Positions 10,472 to 20,769 of a stretch of DNA of 64,000 nucleotides are shown here, one piece after another. The notes below the pieces were generated by a model, which was not told the origin of the DNA, made no database searches, and saw only the letters and a list, made by a program, of their open reading frames with translations. How positions within the stretch are numbered: the first letter of the stretch is position 1; each line of letters begins with the position of its first letter. Source of the DNA: Corydoras sp. C115 (lineage: Eukaryota; Chordata; Actinopteri; Siluriformes; Callichthyidae); contig JAFMOC010000025.1 of assembly GCA_019802505.1 (NCBI GenBank), forward strand, positions 1,235,001 to 1,299,000, given 5' to 3'. A program made the translations under genes and the position numbers.

Positions 10472-10732
10472 TGCCAACTTTAGCTATCTAACACAAAAAC
10501 AATGTCTTATTTTTAAAGACAGTCCGCTGTATTTGATGAGATGAAGTGTACATGTTTAGGATGAGATGAAAGTAACCAGTGTTCTTCCTCAGCTACACGG
10601 ATGGAAAAACAGATGATTTCTAAGAATCTTCAGGAAATCAATTGAGTCACATTTCCAATTTGGTTCAAATATAAAACATTCACAATACGGTACACAGTCA
10701 CATGTACAAATATGCATGCGTGAATAGGATGT

Positions 10733-10868
10733 CATGCGCACCACTTACTAACTTAATAAGTGGTGAGCACGACATATGTAAAATTTTTTTTTTTACTCAT
10801 GTTCCTCTCTATATATTTTTTTGCTTATGTCCCTTTAGGGGCTCCGTAGAACATGATCTGACTTCATG
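10733..10868 (-). repeat. right arm of the foldback element
   Basis: Inverted match to 8470-8502 joined to 9950-10088. It includes the uninterrupted hAT target (CTTTAGGG at 10833-10840), so it records the arm before the hAT insertion. Small differences, such as T runs and a short extra 'ctaa', show long separate decay. Confidence 0.78.
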
Positions 10869-13800
10869 GTTACAAAGGCCATTATGGGGCAGAATATTAA
10901 ACTAGCATGAGCATCACATAAGCTCTGTGTTATATTAGATAGTGCTGATGCCTTATGAGGAGGCTCAGTTTACTCTTTGTAATGAGTTTGGTATGTTCTC
11001 ACTAGACTATAATCCTAAAGGTAAACATCCATAGACATCCATTTAACTTTTAACTTTGTAATGTGGCTGAATATTTCACATGGAACCACCAGACAAAGGT
11101 ATAAGTATTCAGTATTTAAGGCAGTTTAGGAATACATTTGGAGTGTTCTGCTATAATACGATGTCAATTAAATGCACATTAGGGATTATATATCACACAG
11201 ACTCACTGGGTGCACACACCTAAAGCTCAGATAAAAGAGCAGTTTCAAAGACATTGCTTGCATATTAAAAAACATTGTGGATATGACTGGTCTGAAGGTT
11301 TTAAAGGTGTAGAAAATCTGTCCATTAACGATAAGGGCAGAAGCATTTTTTTCAGTGTGCATTACAGCATGCCAGAAACAAAGTGGAGCTTCATTTATGT
11401 GCTAATATTGCACAGGAGAGATAATGAGTGAGGAGAGATCGCTCAGCATGTCAGACTCGGCCCTTTGAACCATGCCTCATTCCTCCTGCACCTGTCACAT
11501 CTCACCAATAAACACAAACAGCAAACCTGCCAGACTACACTCATGAGTGAAAAGCAGTAATTACTTTGGGAGAGTTTTTATTGTGTGCATGCCTTAGTAA
11601 ATGGAACACTCACATTTCTGGCAGCTTAGAAAAACTTCTAAATTCTCACATTTTTTTTTTTTTTTAAATCCAACAGTTTTACTAGGAAAACAGCTAACAT
11701 TACTAGATCATAACACAGACAATTTTGTTAACACACTAAAATACAAAGTCCTTAATAATATGTTTGAACTCTTTCATATCTAAATTATCAAAATAAAAAT
11801 TTTGTCCAAAATTTAAATGTAAACTTTGGCATTTATAGCAGATGTAATGACTGCTATGTCCCCCATGCCTTTACTTGACATGCAGACTCAAATCATCAAT
11901 GACTGTGGAAATTTACGCTTTCTTTAGACAGTTATCTTTATAAATTTGGATTAGCACCAAACAAAGTACCCACAGCATTTCCTTTTTCAAATCAGATTCA
12001 TGATTCATCTCTTAAGATTATTTTTTTATCCACAGTTCATGATTGCTTTATTTTTGCCAACTGTAACCATTTTGAAAATATTTGGATTAAATATTAATGG
12101 TTTACCTCTTAAACATAATTACATTTTTGACTTATAGACTCAATGCAGGCTCCACAGGTGATTATTAACCTTTTTGTTTCCACACTAATCTATATATGCT
12201 GTAGCTTATAAAACTATAATTAAATTTTTCAATCTTTGGATGTAGAATTAAACAAATGCCACTCGTACCCCACTGTTTTACTAATTTAACAGGTGCAATT
12301 GCTTTAGCACACTAGGGATATAACAAGCAAATGTACATATACATTTTATAATAAATGTATGTAATATGGGGCGGCACAATTATCCAATATAATTAGCCAT
12401 TTAGGAAGATTGTGCTAAAAAGCTTTGTAAATTTAATCAACTAAAACAGAATTTTTTTCTGAATGTCTGTCTAATCGAAACTCACAACTGCTTCAAAACT
12501 TCAAACCCCACTTCCTCTATTTGAGTGATGTCATATTTATTGCTAATCGCATGCAGAAACAAAACCAGGGCGTGGAGCTGCTTAGAGCAGTTCTCCCATA
12601 TGGCCTAGTGGTCGTGATGAAGTGTGTAATGCAGTCATAGCTAATTTCCTGGGTGGGTGTTCACAAGCTTTCTGCACTGGACTGGCACACCCATCAATTT
12701 ACTCCAAAGAAAAAGAAAGCATCGCGATTCACCTGTCTTTTTCAAACAAACCCTGACATTGCTAACCACCACTCTGACCGCTGAATGACCTCTTGTCCTA
12801 TAGAGCAGTCTCATAAAATCTCGCATTAGCAGCCTGCTATGAGTCGTTTCAGCTAACTATTTGCACATGTTGAAACCATATTATAATACATCTGTAGTTT
12901 TCCCCTTGGTAATGTTTTACGCTGCTCATTGAGTTCCACCGGCTTCAGTCTCAAAGCTTTCTTTGGCTGTGGCTTGTAGATTTTCATGACTTACATCCTG
13001 CCATTAATGCTACATTAGAGCACTTTATTATACATTAGAGAACACAAGTGTGTATGCATGATCAGATTTAATACTCCACTACAAAGTGCAGCGTTCTTTA
13101 GGTTTTGTTTCTTTTTCACCTAGCAACAACCCAAAACAATGCTTGAGAAAAGTGAGTAAAAAAGTTTGTAAATAATATAATTGTACACTGTTTTTAATTT
13201 CTAGTTTCCCACAATGCTGATATGAAAATGATCAGAAAACAAGATCAAAACACCACAATTAGAACACTTTCCTGGGCAGAGCTCTGCCATCACAACCCTG
13301 TTCAATGGTTTGATCTCCATGCTTACTATGGATTAAGTGCAGCGAGAGGGCTGGTGATCACACAATTTGTTTTTACAAACTGTCTGTCATCTTATTATTT
13401 TGCCCCCTTCCCATTTTTAAACACATACTCAGTCAACTCAGTCAAAAGAACACATTTTTACACATACTCAGTCATCAACGCTCAAACACTCCCTATAATA
13501 TTATTAATAGCAATTGCTTTTAGTGAACACACAGGAGCAGTGGACATTGTTATTGCAGGAGCTAGGTGACAAGTTAGACTAAACTAAAAAAAAAAAAAAT
13601 AAATTAGAATTAAAGTGATCCTTGCAGTAACATCCATGCTGATGCTGACCTGTTGGTCCAATAGACATTAGGTTCTGTCCATCAGAAACAAGTGTAATGT
13701 TCAAAGACAAGATGAGAAGAGCATTTAGAGATGTTAAGGCACTGTAATTAAGTACCAGATTGAAATTGTGCAGAATTTAGTAACTGTGGGACTACTGACT

Positions 13801-15269
13801 AGAGCAATATAACAAAAGGGGGCAGAGACTGCAGATTACCCAGTCAAGAGGGCTACCTGGAATAGTAACATTTTAACGTCGTACTTTATACAAATGTTCA
13901 GCCGAGTGAATAGTTGAAATGCCATAAGTATTAAGCATTCCATTTACGAATTTGACAAAGTTAAACCAGAGCTACACACATTTATCTACAGGGATTAATG
14001 AAATGCTAAAATAAATAAATGCATTTTAATCTAGTTTTAAAGATCATAAGTGGTTAAGAAACACTAACTAAACTTGGGAAAGCGCTCCTAAACTTGCAAG
14101 CCTTGTAGGAAAATGCTGTACTGCTGATAATTTTATTTATTCTAGAGACTAGAAGGCAGTATTATATTCCCTCCCTTTGACATTCTGCTTTCTACCTTTA
14201 CAGCATGGCAACTGTATTTAAGGCTGTGCACAATGCAATTTGCACAGCCATGCAAGCACAGTTTCATTCACTTTATTCTCAATAAGGCATTCCACTTTTC
14301 ACTGTTATGCAACAGCCCTGGTTTTATCTTCATTGGCATCTCTGGATTATGCACTCAGCAACTAAGTTAGGCAGCAGTCAGGTAGTAATTCATTTAGGTT
14401 TTTATTTTATTTTTTAACTTTGGTTCACCCATGGCATTCTGCTTTCTGCCAGTTGCACCCTGCCCACTCTTATTTGGAGGTTGTTGGTTGTATGGCATTA
14501 CCAGTCCAACAGTCAAAATGGAGTGTTGGTTCTAGAAATGCCTAGGCATACTGCCGCAGCCACAAACAAGCCTAGGCTCCTCCCTTGTATGCTACTGTAA
14601 CAACCTTACACTCACACAGGTGGATCTCTGGTGCCACATCAGTGTTTTTGGAGGAATTTCCTTTGGTAGTAAAACACAGAAGGGAATAAGAAGAATTGAG
14701 TAAGGTAGGGGTACACCATCTAACAGAAGCTCAAGGCACTAACATACCAAGCAAAGGGTAGAAGGGACAATGATTTTGGCTTGACCTGGAAAATTCAATA
14801 GCAGTTTAAGATGGAGGCAATAGTGGGTCATTTGATATAGAAATTAAAACAACTACACTAGCAAAATAATATCTGAATGGCTAAGTCAAAAGCATTAGCT
14901 TAAAACTATTGAGATATTGTAGTAGGCAAGAGACAAAGAAAACAAAAGAAAACAAAGAAAATTTGCTTCTAAATTATGTGAAAGATCTAATTTGTCTCTT
15001 TATAATTATTTTGAACTATTATTGCTAATATTACCATTGTTTTTTCTAAAAAAATACCCAATGAAGAAAATAAGGGTTACATACACTGCTCTTTTAAAGA
15101 CATTGAGTTACACATGTCCTTTGCCCCAGACCTGCCTTACTGACATCTCTGTCTTTGATTAAGCATGACCTGATCTACCAAGCTAATCACTCCAAAGTCT
15201 CTCTAGACAGTTCTGTCAGTAACCTTATTTTTTGATACACTGTTCAAGTTCAGTTTTAAACAAGTCATA
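10869..15269. other. AT-rich DNA, no gene or clear repeat
   Basis: I recognise no gene, RNA or transposon. Small details: a 9-bp-stem hairpin GGCTGTGCA...TGCACAGCC at 14222-14250, and an isolated 'ggggcggcac' at 12367 that matches the SINE's first ten bases but has no SINE body behind it. Frames of 60-115 codons here (for example plus strand 13222-13569) match nothing known. Confidence 0.5.
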
Positions 15270-15590
15270 AAGATGACTTGTTCCTGATTTATTCCATCTC
15301 TTCTTACAACATCAAGAACAGATCATTTCTGACAGCACAACTGTTAGTCCAAGCCCTTATAATCTCTTGGCTTGACTACTGCTACACATTACTTGGCGGC
15401 TTTCCATCCTGTACAATAAAGTCTTTACAGCTGATTCAGGATGCCACTGCTTGCCTGGTGTTCAGATATCTCAGGTGAGCCCATGTCACTCTACTGTTTA
15501 TTTTTCTTTATTGGCTCCTGACCCTGACCTACAGGACAATCTTTGAATCTACTTGTACACCAAACTTACTTGTGCCATATTTTTCATCAC
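15270..15590 (+). pseudogene. L2 LINE fragment, C-terminal part of ORF2
   Basis: Frames read NRSFLTAQLLVQALIIS, then WLDYCYTLLGGFPSCTIKSL and QLIQDATACLVF, followed after a stop by a stretch like 'HVT...YWL...TYRTIF'. This is the order at the C-terminus of L2/CR1-clade ORF2 proteins (DYCN.LL.G.P...I..LQ..QN.AAR..., H.TP.L..LHWLPV, YR). It is a 5'-truncated, broken copy with no reverse-transcriptase core. It matches the 3' end of the larger L2 at 20770-23135. Confidence 0.8.
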
Positions 15591-17584
15591 TCAGTTAGGG
15601 ATACACTTCATCCATAAACACTAAAAGGTCTAAATTTCTGTTACTGGAAAATGCTAAATGAGGAAAATGGAACTTAATAAGACATTTCTTTAATGTTTTT
15701 AATAACAATTACATATTCTTTCCCATTTTTAACAATAGCATAGGAAAAAGGACAACAATATTAGTTCAATATTCATGGTTAATCCTTTCTGGCATTTCTA
15801 TTGTCATTCATCGTTCATCGTTAAATCAATGTCAGGGTCATGCTGATTTACAGTCAAATTATCTTTCATTTTTGATTTTTAATTTTAATTATTATTTCAA
15901 CTTTTTAAAACAAGGAATCTGCACCATACACAACTTGGCATTCACATGTACTATTTGCAACTCAAAAATGTTTTTTTTGAAATTTTGAAATTATCACGAT
16001 TAAAATACTGAATGTTGCATGCAAATTGAAATAATGTAAAATCTGCATAAAAAGAACACAACAAACAAAACACCTTTTTACAGTTTCCATAGATTCAAAT
16101 GAATATGTATTTAAATAGCTTGTGTAAATAATAGCGGTGCTGAACAGACTTTAATGAACATAAACAGGCAAGCAACATAAAAAAACAGTACATCTAAGAC
16201 ATAATGCCAAAATATCCTTTCAACCATTGTTTTAATGTTAATTTAAATGACATTATTTTAACCACATTTTAACATCTAAAATGCCTTCTGCGATACTTAA
16301 TACCTTATTTGGTTTAAGAACTCAGTAAATTATTTTTATGATAAGTATATTTTAATTATTTTTTTAATGAGATTTGCTATGTTTAGAAAATTTATACCCA
16401 TTATACTTTATTAAGATTCTTGAACCAGCATATGTGTATTGCTGTTACACAATGTTAAAACTGAAGTATTGTGAGAGCAAAATCTTGCATCTATTAAACA
16501 GTAAGTTGTGTCCTATTAGGTTATATAAGCATTTTCTGTTGTAGAAGTCAACCAGCACTGTTTTTTAAAACATTTTTTATAATTGCTTTTTGAATGTGTT
16601 AATGAAGTTAATTGATACTACTTTCTAGTTCTGTAATGTTTATTATGCCACTAAGTACAAAACAACCCAACCATGATTGGTTTACTCCTGTGCATATCAG
16701 ATGAATAGATATTTATTTTCAAAAAATACCTTTGGAGTTGGAATTAAACTCATTGGAGTTAAAATGTTCATTTTTAACTTCACCAGTCCACTAAACTTAT
16801 TTTTAAAATACTAGTCCATCAGTTCATCAATATTTATATTTTGATATATTTTAATAGTCGTTTCTATGCTTTTTAGGCATTGTTTTTCTAAAATGTTTTA
16901 AAATTTGTGTTTTCAAACATTAACTTCCAATCATAGTTAAAAACCTGTCATTTTAAAAACATGTAACATGTAAAAAATAATTACAAGTGATTATTTTAGG
17001 GGGCCACATAAAAACATATAAAATATATTTTTTACCATGTCAATAAAATATTTACTCTGCATAGACGTTTATTTATTAAATCATATCTTGGATTTAGTTC
17101 TTACCATTATATTGCTTATAATTGTAATGGAAAAAAGAGCAAGAGAGCAAAAGAGAGGTGGAAAAAACTGTTGCATAGTGGTTGGAGTTCAGGCAGGGGG
17201 CAAGCCCGGTCAGCACAATGGCTTGGAGTGGTGCAACAGCATTGCTGGAATTTTTTAATTTCCTGCTACTCAATCATTCAGGCCTCGTTAGAACCAGCCG
17301 ACAACATCTTTGCTTGTGTGCTTTTTTGATCAGCAAGGACCATTTGACAGACAACTTTTGACTGAAGTTTTACTTCAAACTCATTAACAGACAATGTTTA
17401 AGACATACAGAAACTTTCCACATGTGTGGCTTTCAGTATCACTTTTCTGGAACCACATAAGACTGACAGATGCATTTAAGAAATATCTTTTTTTCACAGA
17501 ATCTCTCATTTAAGTTACACAACACCCTCACCATCACAAAACTTGTAATCGTTATAACATTATTTATTTGAATAATAATTATGA
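15591..17584. other. AT-rich DNA, nothing recognised
   Basis: Very AT-rich, with many TTTTAA-type words. No gene, RNA or named repeat. A short phrase 'tggttggagttcagg' near 17178 also occurs near 23665, so a fragment of that dispersed repeat may lie at 17170-17215. Confidence 0.5.
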
Positions 17585-17600
17585 AATTAAATTATTGATG

Positions 17601-17943
17601 GGGCACGGTGTCTTAGTGGTTAGCACGTTCGCCTCTCAGCGCTAGGGATTCCCGGTTCGAATCCCCATCTGGGTGGAGTTTCCATGTTCTCCCCATGTCT
17701 GCGTGGGTTTCCTCCGGGTTCTCCGGTTTCCTTCCACAGTCCAAAAACATGGATCAAGTCAATTGAATTCTCAAAATTGCCCCATATAAAGTGTGTATGT
17801 GTGAGTGAGTGTGTGCCCAGCGATGGATTGGCGCCCTGTCCTGGGTCTATCTGCCCAGCGCCCGAGACGTTCTCCCCTGGATGGGCATGGGGAACCCCAC
17901 CGCGACCCTAATAGAGGATAAAGCGGGAGATAATGAATGAATG
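17601..17943 (+). mobile_element. tRNA-headed SINE, full length with 16-bp target duplication
   Basis: Perfect 16-bp duplication AATTAAATTATTGATG at 17585-17600 and 17944-17959, an AT-rich target as expected for LINE-type priming. The first bases read gggcacggtg, so 3 bases of the usual ggcggcacgg are lost. Box B is intact and the tail is (TGAA)n. It is the left member of a tail-to-tail inverted pair with the SINE at 18069-18428. Confidence 0.96.
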
Positions 17944-17978
17944 AATTAAATTATTGATGGGTGGTTTACATGTATATC

Positions 17979-18060
17979 AGTTACAGGGCATGGAATGCTA
18001 GTAAAATTTGTGGGCATGCTGGACCCAACCACATGAGACAAATAAATGCTTAAAATGTTT
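17979..18060. repeat. dispersed repeat family with GTTAC-GGGCATG edge (copy A), split by a SINE
   Basis: Reads 'gttacagggcatggaatgct', later 'ggcatgctggacccaacc' and 'agacaaataaatgct', parallel to 7532 onwards. The copy is interrupted by the SINE at 18069-18428 and resumes as 'gtttatttcatttcaac' before the long TA array. Confidence 0.6.
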
Positions 18061-18068
18061 ATTTCATT

Positions 18069-18428
18069 CATTCATTCATTATCTCCCGCTTTATCCTATA
18101 TTAGGGTCGCGGTGGGGTTCCCCATGCCCATCCAGGGGAGAATGTTTCGGGTGCTGGGCAGATACACCCAGAACAGGGCCCCAATCCATCGCTGGGCACA
18201 TAGTCACTCACACAGACATGCACGCTTACACACTCTATATGGGGCAATTTGGAGAACTCAATTGACTTAATCCATAGTTTTGGACTGTGGGAGGAAACTG
18301 GAGAACCCGGAGGAAACCCACGCAGACACGGGGAGAACATGGAAACTCCAACCAGATGGGAATTCGAACCGGGAATCCCTAGTGCTGAGAGGCGAACGTG
18401 CTAACCACTAAGCCACCGTGCCGCCAAG
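18069..18428 (-). mobile_element. tRNA-headed SINE, full length with 12-bp target duplication
   Basis: Perfect 12-bp duplication GTTTATTTCATT at 18057-18068 and 18429-18440; the boundary at the tail is blurred by the (TCAT)n tail. Head ends 'ccaccgtgccgcc'. Inserted into copy A of the GTTAC-GGGCATG repeat. Confidence 0.95.
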
Positions 18429-18441
18429 GTTTATTTCATTT

Positions 18442-18621
<180 letters not shown>

Positions 18622-18639
18622 ACCTGTTGAATGGGAGAT

Positions 18640-19543
18640 GCGTCATTGCACTTTCCCAGCATCAAACTAAAGCATAGCAAGCATATTTAATGGCTCAATG
18701 CTGGGAATATGACTGGCTTGCACCTGCAGGTGTAGTAAATTTTCTTAGCCATATTGCTACAGCGCCATGCACACAACAAAATGCAAAATGTGGCTAGAAG
18801 TAAAAAAGCTTTTAGCTACATAACAATAGCCTAGACATTATAAAGAAAAGGCTTTTAGTTAAGACATGAAAATAAGTACAAAAACTTTTTAACATTTGCA
18901 AAATTGTTTGTGCACATGCATAACTGTGCTGATTTACACCTAGATATATTAATATTTATAATAAATAATAGTAAATAGTAAATAATAATTATAGTAAATA
19001 ATATTTAGTGCAAACCCTAATTCAGGTTATTTGGCAGCTGTAATAAAAAAAAAAATCAGATGATACATCTACACAAATCTCCAGAACCCTTTTTAGATTG
19101 AAAACAAAAAGTATCCATTTCAATGTGGATTGGGTGAATACATTAATTGAAATTGCCTGCATTGTTGGATCACTAGTAATGTACCCTTCTCTGAGGATCC
19201 ACTGTCATAAACTGTTACTAGGCAGTTAAATGTAACAAATGCAGTAAAATTTTTCTTGCTTATATTTTCAACAATAATTTGTTAAAAGTTAAAAACCTTA
19301 AATTGAGGAGTTATGTGTTTGGTTATTGCACAGAATTTTCTAAAATTATTACAATGGGAAAAAAACAAACAAAATTAACAAAATAATTACAAAATTATTA
19401 AAAAATCATCGATAAATTGTGTTAACACCATTTATTCAAAAGCCTTATTTCTGATGTAAAAATACAAATTATGTACTGTATACATTATATTTAATATTCT
19501 AAATATCGCACAGTAAAAGTCTATATAATAAAATAAGAATTGT
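18640..19543. other. AT-rich DNA, nothing recognised
   Basis: No gene or repeat family recognised. A local run of 'agtaaataataat' repeats near 18970-19005 is a cryptic simple repeat. Confidence 0.5.
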
Positions 19544-19548
19544 CATAA

Positions 19549-19955
19549 TGTCAGGCTTGGGAGGGCTATGCCACTCCCCCCTGATTTCCTTTTTTCAGAT
19601 TTGGTCGTTCGGGGTTCCCGTAGGTAGGGCCCATCCCCGTGAGCTGGGATTGGGTCCTATCTAATCACATGTGGCCTGCTGACTACACTTAAAGAGCTCA
19701 TGCTCCCTGAGTCAGCAGGCCAGCATTACAGGTGTTATGCTTAAATTACGTTGGGAGATTATGTGTTTTGTTTTGTTCTGCGTCGTGTTGGCGATCGTTT
19801 CGGTTCTGTTTTTGTTTTTTGCGTTTTCATTTATTAAACACATCTCTGCTGCTTACCTGGACGCCTGACTCGCTTATTAGCACTGAGTGCGTCTCACTCC
19901 CGCATGGTACCGCGCAGCGCCACCTTTGGATGGACTGTGTTCCCCGATTGTAACA
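19549..19955 (+). mobile_element. solo LTR of a retrotransposon, 407 bp
   Basis: Starts TGTCAGG and ends TAACA, so it has TG...CA ends. A perfect 5-bp duplication CATAA flanks it at 19544-19548 and 19956-19960. GC is clearly above the surroundings, and an ATTAAA polyadenylation-like signal lies at about 19833. The 5-bp duplication and ends fit a Ty3/gypsy- or BEL-type LTR left by recombination between the two LTRs. No internal sequence or second LTR is present. A 73-codon frame inside it is not a gene. Confidence 0.88.
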
Positions 19956-19960
19956 CATAA

Positions 19961-20449
19961 CATTCGATAATATGTATTCATACCTTACCTTCAAAATGTC
20001 ACCTGATGTGTAATTATCTCTTAACAATGATAAACAATGATATCTTTACAATGATAAATTGTATGCTAACTATGTATTTATAATTCATTACATGTACTAT
20101 GTAACCCTTTTATTGTTTTCTCATATAAATACATTTGTAGTCAGGTTGGAAAATTTTCTGTAGTTGCTCTTCAAAAATCTCCTGTTTCATTTTATTTATG
20201 GGAATATGAATTTCACATACTACCTTAAATATTTTGGTATGATGGTGCACCAGCCCATAATATACTAAGTCAGTTTACAATGTTTTTTTCCATAAAAAAA
20301 GATTACCAGGTAGATTGATATTTCTTGCTAGATTACAATAAAAATAATTATATGCTGCCATGCAAATGCAAACACATATCCACACTTTACAAGGCTGGTT
20401 TGTGGATAAATCCATAATCCGTAAACAAGTTCTAACAAGTTCTAACACA
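19961..20449. other. AT-rich DNA, nothing recognised
   Basis: No gene, RNA or repeat family recognised. Confidence 0.5.
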
Positions 20450-20710
20450 AATATTGTTCATGGACTGGGAAGGCAGGCAAACACTCTGGACAGGTTGCCA
20501 GTCCAACACAGACACACAAACCCTTCACATGTGCAAAATTTTATTTTGAATAAATCTTTAATTTATCTACAAACATTGCTTAAGAAAGTGTGTGAAAACC
20601 TAAGCAGACAGTGGAAGAACATGCAACTTTCCTATGAAACTGCAAAAACACCTACAAACTATGCAGCTGGTGAATACAAGCGAGCCCTTCACCTTCTCTG
20701 CAGGACTATG
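20450..20710 (-). mobile_element. decayed SINE of a related fish family
   Basis: Reads 'ctctggacaggttgccagtc' then 'acacagacacacaaaccc' and, after an AT-rich middle, 'agaacatgcaactttcctat' and 'gcaggactatggaactgtca'. This is the reversed order of a common fish SINE body ('...gtttgcatgttc...' and 'gactggc..cctgtccag'). The tRNA-like head is not recognisable. It differs from the window's main SINE family. Confidence 0.6.
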
Positions 20711-20769
20711 GAACTGTCAGTCAGCCACAAAAAAAATCTGATTTTATTCCTGCTTTTGCTGCTCATGCT

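Larger units (their letters stand above)
8470..10868. mobile_element. foldback (inverted-arm) element carrying nested insertions
   Basis: The right arm, 10733-10868, is an inverted copy of the left arm, which is now split: 8470-8502 plus 9950-10088. Shared parts in the left-arm sense include GGAGCCCCTAAAGGGACA, 'catgagtaaa' (left 'aatgagtaaa'), ACATATGTCGTGCTCA, CTTATTAAG and GTGGTGCGC. The outer edge shows GATCA before the shared block in both arms. About 640 bp of unique DNA lie between the arms. The left arm also contains a TA array missing from the right arm. The family is not known to me; it may be a DNA transposon with long terminal inverted repeats or two inverted copies of one repeat. 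Confidence 0.7.

Noticed and set aside
12367..12376. ggggcggcac, the first ten bases of the SINE
   Set aside because: No further SINE sequence follows; too short to call an insertion.
14222..14250. 9-bp-stem hairpin as a possible microRNA
   Set aside because: Stem too short and loop small; no extended precursor fold visible by eye.
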